Origin: Nitrospirota bacterium
Lineage (GTDB): Bacteria > Nitrospirota > Thermodesulfovibrionia > Thermodesulfovibrionales > JdFR-86
Length of the DNA stretch: 10,420 nucleotides
Assembly (NCBI GenBank): GCA_030667205.1
Contig: DAOUWH010000033.1
Coordinates: 1 to 10,420 of the forward strand
Direction of reading: 5' to 3'
Shown here one piece after another: positions 1 through 6,800 of this stretch. A program made the translations under genes and the position numbers. Under the pieces are notes generated by a model, which saw only the letters and a list, made by a program, of their open reading frames with translations, searched no databases and was not told the DNA's origin. Numbering within the stretch: position 1 is the stretch's first letter; every line of letters starts with the position of its first letter.

Positions 1-1310
1 AGGAACTCAAGCTTGAGCTCTATCTGCCGTAAGGGTTCCTTAATTATGTCCCTCTGAAACAGCGAAATCTCCATGTCCTTGAGAAAGCCAAGCAGTTTGG
101 TAATTGACTGGCCTGTCACCTCCGAGATGTCGAGCCCGGAGAGTTTAAAACCCAGTGCGCCGGGCTGAAGCCTCTTCCCGCTACACCTGGGACATATAAC
201 GCCCTTACGGTATCTGGACAAAAATACCCGCACGTGGAGCTTGTAGCGGATGCTCTCGAGGTCCTCGAAAAAGTCGTTTATGCCTAAAAAACCCTCATCG
301 CCGCCAAAAAGCATCGAGCGGTGCTCCTTTGGAAGTTTCTCGTAGGGTTTATCGAGGTCTATGCCTGCACTCCTGGCCCAGTCGAGCATCTGGCGTTTCC
401 ACCATCGGGCCGCGGGCTTCTCCCACGGCTCTATGGCCCCTGCCGAAAGCGAGAGGTGCCTGTCCGGAATAACGAGTTCCTCGTCGTAGCGAAGTACGTT
501 TCCAAACCCCTTGCACTCGGGGCAGGCGCCCACCGGGTGGTTAAACGAAAACAGAAGCGGCGAGGGCTCAGGGAGCGCGATATCGCACCGGTCGCAGGCG
601 AGCTTCGAGGAAAACACCAGAGACGGGCCGTCTATGATTATGACCTTAATCCTTCCTTCGCCCTCTTTTAAAGCCATCTCCAGGGAGTCGGAAAGCCGGG
701 GCTCGTCCCTTATCACGAGCCTGTCGAGGACCACCTCGTAAGGGGGGTTCACTTTCTCTTCCACGTCGTCGAGGTCCGTCACGGCGCCGTCGAGATATAT
801 CCTCTTAAAACCCCTTTTCATTAGTTCCCCGGCCTTGAGCGAAGTGCCGAAGGTAATAATGGCCTTCCCTCCATCGTGGGCTTCGAGAAGCTCGGCCTTT
901 ACGTCCGATGCGCTCCACGCCCTTATCTCCGCGCCGCATTCGGGACAGTAGGGGGTGGCAACCTTTGAATAAATCAGCCTGAGGTAGTCGTATATCTCGG
1001 TGAGGGTCCCCACGGTAGTACGGGAACCCTTCACCGGGTTTCTCTGCTCAAGGGCAATAGCAGGCCTTATGTTTTCGATGGAATCCACTTCGGGCCTGTC
1101 CATCTTCTCAAGGAATAGCCTTGCATACGTAGAGAGCGACTCGATGAAACGCCACTGGCCCTCGGCAAAGATGGTATCAAAGGCCAGCGAGGACTTGCCC
1201 GACCCCGAAACGCCGGTCACGGCAATAACCTTATTATGGGGGAGGCTGAGGCTGACCCCTTTGAGGTTGTTCTGCCTCGCCCCTTCGATTATTAGTTCGT
1301 CCACGGACAT
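1..1310 (-). CDS. uvrA: UvrA, excinuclease ABC subunit A (N-terminal 436 residues, cut by window edge)
   Basis: This is the damage-recognition ATPase of nucleotide excision repair, which loads UvrB at DNA lesions. I translated the minus strand from ATG at 1310 to the window edge and found one uninterrupted frame. Visible features are the first Walker A motif GVSGSGKS (residues 33-40), the UvrA segment FAEGQWRFIESLSTYAR, TVGTLTEIYDYLRL, and two Cys pairs of the first zinc module: CDRC, then CPEC just after the LFSFNNHPVGA motif. A further CPRC pair lies near residue 380. An in-frame TAA lies 9 bases upstream of the ATG, so this is the only sensible start. No Shine-Dalgarno is seen. An extra CPECG pair sits near residue 119, and the loop after residue 85 reads ALEQRNPVKGSRTTVGT rather than the commoner DQKxxxxNPRSTVGT form, so this may be a divergent UvrA or paralogue. 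The signature, insertion and second ATPase domains lie outside the window. Confidence 0.93.
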   Translation of the reverse strand, partial: MSVDELIIEGARQNNLKGVSLSLPHNKVIAVTGVSGSGKSSLAFDTIFAEGQWRFIESLSTYARLFLEKMDRPEVDSIENIRPAIALEQRNPVKGSRTTVGTLTEIYDYLRLIYSKVATPYCPECGAEIRAWSASDVKAELLEAHDGGKAIITFGTSLKAGELMKRGFKRIYLDGAVTDLDDVEEKVNPPYEVVLDRLVIRDEPRLSDSLEMALKEGEGRIKVIIIDGPSLVFSSKLACDRCDIALPEPSPLLFSFNHPVGACPECKGFGNVLRYDEELVIPDRHLSLSAGAIEPWEKPAARWWKRQMLDWARSAGIDLDKPYEKLPKEHRSMLFGGDEGFLGINDFFEDLESIRYKLHVRVFLSRYRKGVICPRCSGKRLQPGALGFKLSGLDISEVTGQSITKLLGFLKDMEISLFQRDIIKEPLRQIELKLEF

Positions 1311-1316
1311 CTGAAT

Positions 1317-1322
1317 ATTTTA
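1317..1322 (-). promoter_or_regulatory. Putative -10 box of uvrA
   Basis: On the minus strand TAAAAT is followed by exactly six bases and then the uvrA ATG. With normal -10 to start-site spacing, transcription would begin at or next to the start codon. No convincing -35 hexamer is present at 16-18 bp, and no Shine-Dalgarno lies between. The call rests on position and on the identical TAAAAT-N6-ATG arrangement at the fmdE-like gene. Confidence 0.4.
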
Positions 1323-1403
1323 CCACAGGGATGCCAAACGTCTCCCCGCTGAAGGCCTCATTGGTTATACCAAAACCAGGCAGGCTTTATGCTAAAGTAA
1401 TTC

Positions 1404-1709
1404 GTGAGGAAATTGGACTTTCTGAATAGATCTTTTGTCCATCTCGTCCTTATTGTCCTGTTGGGCCTCGTTGCTTATTAAAACACCTTCGACGCCTCGT
1501 TCCACCTGGACGATTATCGCAATATCGTTGAAAACCCCCTCATCAAGGGCCCGACCTACAAGGCGATAGAACAATACAAAACCACAATAAGACTGAACCA
1601 TTACCATTTAGGAGCACACAAAAATCTCGGCCTCGCTTATGAGAGAAAAGGACTTCACGAAAAGGCCGCAGAACACCGCCGCATGGCCGAGGGCCTTGAA
1701 CACAGATAG
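1404..1709 (+). pseudogene. Remnant of a membrane-bound TPR protein (in-frame stop and internal deletion)
   Basis: The frame opens at GTG 1404 and reads a short polar head, then a hydrophobic segment (HLVLIVLLGLVAY, residues about 13-25). An in-frame TAA follows at 1479-1481. Past the stop the frame continues with NTF, FHLDDYRNIVENPLIKG, and directly after it a TPR unit (YKAIEQYKTTIRLN, GAHKNLGLAYERKGLHEKAAEHRRMAEGL) ending in TAG at 1707-1709. In large bacterial membrane TPR proteins (TMTC-like layout), the first part is the N-terminal transmembrane helix plus the aspartate-rich first lumenal loop. The second part is a C-terminal TPR. Several hundred residues that should lie between are missing. 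I infer a gene reduced by internal deletion and one nonsense change. It lies on the opposite strand to both neighbours. The minus-strand reading of this stretch is only its shadow. Confidence 0.72.
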
Positions 1710-1726
1710 AAGACGGCTTTTCCCCT

Positions 1727-2605
1727 TTATTGCTTGCGGGCCTTTATCTCGGTGCCCAGGCCTTTGTGGGTGAATATCTCAAGCAGAAGACAGTGGGGCA
1801 CCCGCCCGTCAACGATATGGGTCTTTTGCACCCCGCCTGCGAGGGCATCGAGCGCGGCGTTGACCTTCGGGAGCATACCGCCGGCTATCGTGCCGGAGGA
1901 AGTCATACTTTTTGCCTGCGCCCGCGTGAGGGTCTCGACCACCTTGCCCTTTTTGTCCTTGATGCCGGGGACGTCGGTAAGGAAAATGAGCTTTTCAGCG
2001 GCCAGGGCAATCGCCACGGCTGCGGACATGTAGTCGGCGTTTATGTTCAGGGTCTCGCCCTTCGTGCCGACGCCTACAGGGGATATGACAGGGATGAAAC
2101 CCTCCTTGTCCAGGCTCTGAAGCACACGGGGAGAGACCTTAGTAACCTCGCCCACAAAGCCAACGTCTATAATATCGTCGCCGGCCCCGCGCTTGATCTT
2201 CTTGCGTTTGGCCTTGACCATGCCGCCGTCTTTTCCACTCAGGCCCACGGCCTGCCCGCCCGGGCTATTTATGAGCGTGACTATCTCCTTGTTGATGCGG
2301 CCCCCGAGGACCATCTCCACGATGTCCATGGTCTCCTCGTCGGTGACGCGGTGGCCTTGCACGAAGCTCGGGGCCTTGCCCATCTTCTGCATTGTCTCGT
2401 TAATCATCGGCCCTCCGCCGTGCACAATCACCGGACGTATGCCTATGAAACTGAGGAGCACGACGTCCTCGGCAAATGCCTTCTTCAGGGCCTCGTCCGT
2501 CTGGGCCGCACCGCCGTACTTTATTACAAACGTTTTTCCATAGAAGCTCCGTATGTAAGGGAGCGCCTCTATCAGGACATTCGCTTTCTCTATAAGTTTT
2601 TTCAT
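1727..2605 (-). CDS. argB: N-acetylglutamate kinase
   Basis: ArgB phosphorylates N-acetyl-L-glutamate with ATP, the second step of arginine synthesis, in the cytoplasm. The 292-residue product has the usual family length. Visible motifs are VIKYGGAAQ (K29, phosphate binding), IVHGGGPMI (62-66), GHRVTDEETMDIVEMVLGGRINKEIV, NINADYMSAA, FLTDVPGI, and the C-terminal DGRVPHCLLLEIFTHKGLGTEI. The N-terminal helix KKLIEKANVLIEALPYIRSFYGK is of the kind found in arginine-inhibited hexameric ArgB enzymes, so feedback inhibition by arginine is likely. I chose ATG at 2605 because GGAGAG lies at ideal spacing before it and the protein starts as the family does. A longer ORF from 2644 would add 13 unrelated residues and overlap the upstream gene. 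It lies 22 bp after the fmdE-like gene on the same strand and is probably cotranscribed with it. Confidence 0.96.
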   Translation of the reverse strand: MKKLIEKANVLIEALPYIRSFYGKTFVIKYGGAAQTDEALKKAFAEDVVLLSFIGIRPVIVHGGGPMINETMQKMGKAPSFVQGHRVTDEETMDIVEMVLGGRINKEIVTLINSPGGQAVGLSGKDGGMVKAKRKKIKRGAGDDIIDVGFVGEVTKVSPRVLQSLDKEGFIPVISPVGVGTKGETLNINADYMSAAVAIALAAEKLIFLTDVPGIKDKKGKVVETLTRAQAKSMTSSGTIAGGMLPKVNAALDALAGGVQKTHIVDGRVPHCLLLEIFTHKGLGTEIKARKQ

Positions 2606-2608
2606 ATG

Positions 2609-2614
2609 CTCTCC
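2609..2614 (-). promoter_or_regulatory. Ribosome binding site of argB
   Basis: GGAGAG on the minus strand lies just ahead of ATG 2605, five bases between GGAG and the start codon. It lies in the short gap after the stop codon of the upstream gene and fixes the argB start at 2605 rather than 2644. Confidence 0.7.
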
Positions 2615-2627
2615 AGTATTCTTAAAT

Positions 2628-3212
2628 TTATTGCCCGCCCTCAAAGCAGGGAATACAGACGGTTTTCCCGTCTTTTTCCCTTGTCCTTGGCTCCATGACC
2701 TTCTCGCCGCAGAGCCCGCACCTCACCGAAGGGAATATGCGGGCCTCCGGTGGAAGCTCCACCTTTTCCCTGGTCACCTTAAAAAGCTCCTCCTCGCCTG
2801 CATTGAGCACCGCCTCTATTTTTCTGGACTTCCTCTTGTGGACTACACTTAAGGTGTCCCCGGTGCGGTCGCCCTTCATGTACCTTGCCCAGGCCTCCTT
2901 TTCCTCTTCGGTCTCCTCGGGAGCAACCCACTCGACCGAGACCCTTAAAGCATCTCCCGAAGGCCTCTTGATAAAAGTATAGACCTGCTTGCCGTAATCC
3001 CTGAATATGAGGTTCCCCTTGCCGAAGGTGCATCCGGTCATCACCTGCACGGCATCCACGGCGCAGGAGTCGTTCTCCACGATGGCAACGAGCTCCTCGT
3101 CCGCCGCCCTCGGACCCATCTCTTTCAGGGCCATCTGAGCGACCCTGTAGCCGATGGCCAGCCCAGGACACATGTGCCCGTGGAATTCCGAAACCTCGTC
3201 GAGTGTCTTCAT
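2628..3212 (-). CDS. FmdE-family zinc protein with C-terminal zinc ribbon
   Basis: The 194-residue product begins with the FmdE-domain signature FHGHMCPGLAIGYRVAQ (H11, H13, C15). It continues with ENDSCAVDAVQVMTGCTFGKGNL (C50, C61) and DYGKQVYTFI. It ends in a separate zinc ribbon with two Cys pairs (C165/C168 and C186/C189). The FmdE domain is named after subunit E of archaeal formylmethanofuran dehydrogenase. In bacteria it occurs widely as a standalone metal-binding protein, often near molybdenum, formate or one-carbon genes, without a proven reaction. Nothing in this window shows such a pathway, so I assign only the family. It is the first gene of a likely two-gene unit with argB. The ATG at 3212 has no Shine-Dalgarno but sits six bases after a TAAAAT box. 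Confidence 0.88.
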   Translation of the reverse strand: MKTLDEVSEFHGHMCPGLAIGYRVAQMALKEMGPRAADEELVAIVENDSCAVDAVQVMTGCTFGKGNLIFRDYGKQVYTFIKRPSGDALRVSVEWVAPEETEEEKEAWARYMKGDRTGDTLSVVHKRKSRKIEAVLNAGEEELFKVTREKVELPPEARIFPSVRCGLCGEKVMEPRTREKDGKTVCIPCFEGGQ

Positions 3213-3218
3213 GCATAG

Positions 3219-3226
3219 ATTTTATA
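3219..3226 (-). promoter_or_regulatory. Putative -10 region of the fmdE-like gene and argB
   Basis: On the minus strand this reads TATAAAAT, preceded by TG. The TAAAAT part ends six bases before ATG 3212, so transcription would start at or near the first codon. It lies in the AT-rich divergent gap shared with the TPR gene. No -35 box is obvious. Confidence 0.45.
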
Positions 3227-3291
3227 CAAAAAAGAGATTTTTTTCATGTTTTATGCACTTATTCCTAATAACACTTTAACAGTTACTTTAA

Positions 3292-3320
3292 TTGACAGTT
3301 TGTTGATTATTGTGTTAATT
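3292..3320 (+). promoter_or_regulatory. Putative sigma-70 promoter of the TPR gene
   Basis: A perfect -35 hexamer TTGACA (3292-3297) is followed by 17 bp and TTAATT (3315-3320), a weak -10. An alternative -10, TAATTT, sits one base on. The start codon follows nine bases later, giving a leader of a few bases. The AT-rich stretch 3213-3329 between the divergent fmdE-like and TPR genes probably holds both promoters. Its base composition is unlike the coding DNA after 3330. Confidence 0.5.
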
Positions 3321-3329
3321 TTTAGGTGT

Positions 3330-5927
3330 ATGGCGAATAAGGCCTCAATATTAAAAGCTGCGCAGAAGTTCCTCTCGAAAGGGCAGCTCGACAAGGCAAT
3401 TGTTGAGGGGGAGAAGCTTGTCAAGTCATCCCCCGACAGCAATTCCTTCAATTTCCTCGGCGACCTCTATCTCAAAAAGGGCGACAAGCCGAAGGCCAGC
3501 GAGATGTACCACAGGACCGCCAAGGTCTTCAGGGACGAGGGGTTCTCGCTAAAGGCCCTCGCAAGCTATAAAATAATACTTAACATTAACCCCTCCGACT
3601 CCGACGCACTCCTCGCCCTTGGCGAACTCAATGAGGAAAAGAACATAACCACCGACGCAATCAAGTTCTACCTGGCGGCAGCGGACTCTTTTTACAAGGC
3701 CAAAAAGAAAGAAGACACCCTTAAGGTCTACACCAAGATACTGTATCTCGCGCCGCAGAACATCCCGCTGAGGGCCAAGATAGCCGAGATGTTCGCAAAA
3801 CAGGGCTTCACGAGCCAGGCCGCGGGAGAATACCTCGGGATAGGCGAGAGCTTCGAGGAAAAGGGCGAACTGGAGAGGGCCAAGGACTACCTCATAAAGT
3901 CAATGGACGTACAGCCCGGCAGCAGGAGCACGATGCTGGCCCTGAGCCGGATTGCCGAGAAGTCCGGCGACCTCGAACAGGCCCTCAACTATGTAAAGAT
4001 CGCCGTTGAAAGAACCGGCGAGCACAAGGACCTGCAGCTGCGAAAGGTAGAGCTTTTTGCCGCGAAAGGCTCTTTCGATGATGCACATGGCCTCCTGAAC
4101 AAGCTCCTTGAAGGCGCAGAGGCCGACACCAAGACTAAAAAAGCCCAGGCAAACCTTTTCATGAAAGCCGGCGATAAGGAAAAGGCATGGGAAATTTACA
4201 ACCCACTGCTTGACGACATGATAGCAGCCGAACAACACGACGAGGCAAAGGAACTCCTCAGGACCTTCAGAAAAGCCGAGATGGTCGAGGTCAGCAAAAA
4301 ATTCACTACGATCTTTAGAAATGTCGGCGACAACAAATCGGCAATCAAGGAAATCATGGCCCTTGCCGGGTTCTACACAAGCAAGGGCATGATGCACGAT
4401 GCCCTTAACACTTACAACGAGGCCCGTATCATAGAGCCGGACAATGCCGAGCTTGCCGAAAAAATAGAAGCAATCAGACAGCAGCTTATGCCGGAAGCGC
4501 CCGAACAGCCGCCTGTATCCGAAGCGCCCGAAATGCCGCCTGTATCCGAGATACCCGAAATGCCGTCCGTATCCGAGATACCCGAAATGCCGTCCATATC
4601 CGAAATACCCGAAATGCCGTCCGTATCCGAGATACCCGAAGTACCGCCGGCAGCCGAAGCGCCCGAAGTGCCGCCCGTATCCGAGATACCCGAAATGCCG
4701 TCCATATCCGAGATACCCGAAGTACCGCCGGCAGCCGAAGCGCCCGAAGTGCCGCCAGTAGCCGGGGATAGAGTCCAGGACGGGGCGATGACCGAGGTGG
4801 ACGTGTTTTTGAGGTACGGGCTCTATGACGAAGCCAAAACACGCCTTGAGGCCTTAAAGATCAACGAGCCTGAAAATATCGATGTCCACCTCAAACTCAA
4901 GTCCCTCTACAAAGAGACGCATACCAACGAGCTGGCGGTCACGGAATGCATCGTGCTGGCAGAACTTTACGGCAGGGCCGGGGACCAGGAAAACAGAAAG
5001 CTCAACATCACAGAAGCCTACGAGATGAACCCCGCCGACCCGAGGCTCGCTGATAAACTTCAGGAAATAGGGATAACGCCGGAGGAGGCGGAGGCCCAGG
5101 CCGGAATACAGGACATAGTAGGCGAGTCCGTCGATGCCTACCAGAGCGACCTAACCGAGGCGGAGTTCTACACCAAGCAGGGTTTCTTTAAAGAAGCCGC
5201 CGATATATACGAACGGCTCTCCGGAAAATTCCCCGACAATGACGACCTCAAGAGAAAACTCAATGAGGCGCTCCAGCAACTGGGCGTAGGGCCCATTGCC
5301 GAAGAGGCCGACGGGATGGAAACCCTCTCGTTTGACGACCTGCTCTCCGATACAGCGCCCGCGGGCGGCGTCCCCGAGCCGACCCTTGAGAACGACGTCC
5401 TCGAGATATTCGAAGAGTTCAAAAAAGGCATAGAAGACTCTGTCGAGTCCGAAGACACCGAGACCCACTACAACCTCGGCATCGCTTACAAGGAGATGGG
5501 GCTTCTGGACGACGCAATAAGCACGTTTCAGACCACAAAGAACGACCCGAAATTCTTCGTGCAGGCCTCTACCATGCTCAGCAACTGCTACATGGAAAAG
5601 GGCCTTTACTCCCTTGCCATCGACACGCTCCAGGACGTACTGGCCAAGATAGATGCCAACCACGAGACCGCATGGAGCATAAAATACGATATCGCGGAGG
5701 CTTACGAAAAATACGGCAAGCCCGACGAGGCGCTCAAGTACTACACGGAAGTCTACGGATGGGACTCCACGTTCAGGAAGGTCGCGGACAAAATCAACGC
5801 CCTCAAGAAATCAGCATCGCCGGAAAAAGCCGCAGAACCGAAAGCCGCAGAGCCGAAAAAACCGGCAAAGCAGAAGCAACCCACGGATATCGCCACCAAG
5901 CGTAAAAACAGGGTCTCTTACATCTAA
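3330..5927 (+). CDS. Large TPR-repeat protein with proline-rich repeat linker
   Basis: The 865-residue protein has three parts. Residues 1 to about 390 are helical TPR-type repeats (for example NFLGDLYLKKGDKPKASEMY, ALASYKIILNINPSDSDALL, LKVYTKILYLAP). Residues 391-480 are a Pro/Glu-rich linker of ten 9-residue units. Residues about 485-825 hold more TPRs (EVDVFLRYGLYDEAKTRLEAL, EAEFYTKQGFFKEAADIYE, THYNLGIAYKEMGLLDDAI). The tail from about 826 is Lys/Ala/Pro-rich and ends KNRVSYI. No signal peptide or membrane helix follows the chosen ATG. An in-frame ATG at 3246 would add a hydrophobic head, but that stretch is AT-rich promoter-like DNA with a TTGACA box, so I start at 3330. TPR proteins are scaffolds; the partner is unknown. 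The next gene, 48 bp on, is an ExeA-like ATPase, and the acidic EVDVFLRYGLYDEA unit recalls FimV-like pilus or secretion proteins. A secretion or pilus role is therefore an inference. Confidence 0.9.
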   Translation: MANKASILKAAQKFLSKGQLDKAIVEGEKLVKSSPDSNSFNFLGDLYLKKGDKPKASEMYHRTAKVFRDEGFSLKALASYKIILNINPSDSDALLALGELNEEKNITTDAIKFYLAAADSFYKAKKKEDTLKVYTKILYLAPQNIPLRAKIAEMFAKQGFTSQAAGEYLGIGESFEEKGELERAKDYLIKSMDVQPGSRSTMLALSRIAEKSGDLEQALNYVKIAVERTGEHKDLQLRKVELFAAKGSFDDAHGLLNKLLEGAEADTKTKKAQANLFMKAGDKEKAWEIYNPLLDDMIAAEQHDEAKELLRTFRKAEMVEVSKKFTTIFRNVGDNKSAIKEIMALAGFYTSKGMMHDALNTYNEARIIEPDNAELAEKIEAIRQQLMPEAPEQPPVSEAPEMPPVSEIPEMPSVSEIPEMPSISEIPEMPSVSEIPEVPPAAEAPEVPPVSEIPEMPSISEIPEVPPAAEAPEVPPVAGDRVQDGAMTEVDVFLRYGLYDEAKTRLEALKINEPENIDVHLKLKSLYKETHTNELAVTECIVLAELYGRAGDQENRKLNITEAYEMNPADPRLADKLQEIGITPEEAEAQAGIQDIVGESVDAYQSDLTEAEFYTKQGFFKEAADIYERLSGKFPDNDDLKRKLNEALQQLGVGPIAEEADGMETLSFDDLLSDTAPAGGVPEPTLENDVLEIFEEFKKGIEDSVESEDTETHYNLGIAYKEMGLLDDAISTFQTTKNDPKFFVQASTMLSNCYMEKGLYSLAIDTLQDVLAKIDANHETAWSIKYDIAEAYEKYGKPDEALKYYTEVYGWDSTFRKVADKINALKKSASPEKAAEPKAAEPKKPAKQKQPTDIATKRKNRVSYI
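4500..4769 (+). repeat. 27-bp in-frame minisatellite, 10 copies
   Basis: Ten contiguous 27-bp units encode 9-residue repeats of the form PE-x-P-x-x-SEI or PEVPPAAEA inside the TPR gene. Two unit types alternate. Copies 6-7 (from 4635) recur as copies 9-10 (from 4716), with 45 identical bases at an offset of 81 bp. This indicates a recent three-unit duplication. The period is a multiple of three, so copy-number changes keep the frame. The same periodicity keeps antisense frames open, which explains the apparent minus-strand ORFs here. Confidence 0.95.
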
Positions 5928-5959
5928 ACCTTAATTTCTATATTTAGCCCGACTTATTG

Positions 5960-5965
5960 TATAAT
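5960..5965 (+). promoter_or_regulatory. Putative -10 box of the ATPase gene
   Basis: A consensus TATAAT ends ten bases before ATG 5976, inside the 48-bp gap after the TPR gene. The upstream -35 region is weak. No Shine-Dalgarno lies between the box and the ATG. If active it gives the ATPase its own nearly leaderless transcript in addition to read-through from the TPR gene. Confidence 0.5.
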
Positions 5966-5975
5966 ATAGCTCTGT

Positions 5976-6800
5976 ATGGATTATCTCGAGTTCTATAAGC
6001 TCCGGGAGCATCCGTTTTCCAACGTGGTGGACAACCGTTTCTACTACAACAGCCCCCAGCACTCAACCGCCATGATAAAGCTCAAGCACGCAATCGACAC
6101 CAAGAAGGGCCTCGCGGTGGTCATCGGCGACATCGGCTCCGGAAAGACCACGCTGGCGAGGATGCTGCTTGAGGAACTTAACGAGGACCTCTACGAGGCC
6201 GCCCTCCTCGTGATAATCCACTCATCGGTAAGCTCCGAGTGGCTCCTTAAAAAGTTCGCCCTCCAGCTCGGCCTCAACGAGGTAAGCGACGACAAGGTGG
6301 AACTTCTCAGCCAGCTATACAGGCGGCTGCACGAGATACACGAAAGCGGAAAGACCGCCGTGGTCATGATGGACGAGGTGCAGATGCTCAAGTCGCGCGA
6401 GATAATGGAGGAGTTCAGGGGCCTCCTGAACATGGAGATGTCCGCGGGCAAGATGATAAACCTCATCTTCTTCGGCCTGACCGACCTCGAGGACGTCCTT
6501 AGCCTCGACGAGCCCCTGAAACAGAGGGTCGCCGTCAGGGTAAGGCTCACGGCCTTCTCCGAGGCCGACTCCCGTGACTACATCATCCACAGGATAAAGA
6601 TAGCCGGCTCTCCGACCCCCCTCTTCTCCGAGCAGGCCATCAGCAGCGTCTACAAGTACTCGCAGGGCCTGCCCAGGCTCATCAACACCATCTGCGACAA
6701 CGCCCTCCTTGAGGGCTTTCTCATAAAGGCCGAGACCATCGACGAAGACATCATCCAGACCGCCGCCATCGACCTCGGGCTGAACGACATGGGCGGCTAA
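5976..6800 (+). CDS. ExeA/GspA-like AAA+ ATPase
   Basis: The 274-residue protein opens with the family head MDYLEFYKLREHPFSNVVDNRFYY. It has Walker A GDIGSGKT (51-58), Walker B VVMMDE (129-134, with D133 and E134), a LIFFGLTDLE sensor-1 strand near 165, LKQRV as candidate arginine finger, and GLPRLIN near 232 as sensor 2. This matches the ATPase domain of ExeA/GspA, which helps assemble the type II secretion secretin through peptidoglycan, and MshM-like pilus ATPases. It is much shorter than full ExeA: it lacks the C-terminal transmembrane and peptidoglycan-binding parts, so it is a soluble ATPase-only form. Its partner may be the TPR protein 48 bp upstream. Related IstB/TniB-like ATPases share the fold, but no transposase is near. 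Its TAA overlaps the radA stop on the other strand. Confidence 0.88.
   Translation: MDYLEFYKLREHPFSNVVDNRFYYNSPQHSTAMIKLKHAIDTKKGLAVVIGDIGSGKTTLARMLLEELNEDLYEAALLVIIHSSVSSEWLLKKFALQLGLNEVSDDKVELLSQLYRRLHEIHESGKTAVVMMDEVQMLKSREIMEEFRGLLNMEMSAGKMINLIFFGLTDLEDVLSLDEPLKQRVAVRVRLTAFSEADSRDYIIHRIKIAGSPTPLFSEQAISSVYKYSQGLPRLINTICDNALLEGFLIKAETIDEDIIQTAAIDLGLNDMGG

Noticed and set aside
1392..1607. Minus-strand ORF of 71 codons between argB and uvrA
   Set aside because: The plus-strand reading gives recognisable membrane-TPR protein motifs across a longer span. This ORF is its antisense shadow.
1730..2698. Long plus-strand ORF of 322 codons opposite argB
   Set aside because: The minus-strand frame is unmistakable ArgB. 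The antisense frame has no recognisable motif and is open because of third-position GC bias.
3246..3329. Upstream ATG extension of the TPR protein, which would add a hydrophobic N-terminus
   Set aside because: The stretch is AT-rich, contains a TTGACA box with a spaced -10, and is unlike the coding DNA after 3330. MANKASILKAAQKFLSKGQL is a natural TPR start.
4412..4842. Two overlapping minus-strand ORFs made of short peptide repeats
   Set aside because: They are the antisense frames of the 27-bp coding minisatellite. A period divisible by three keeps any frame open.
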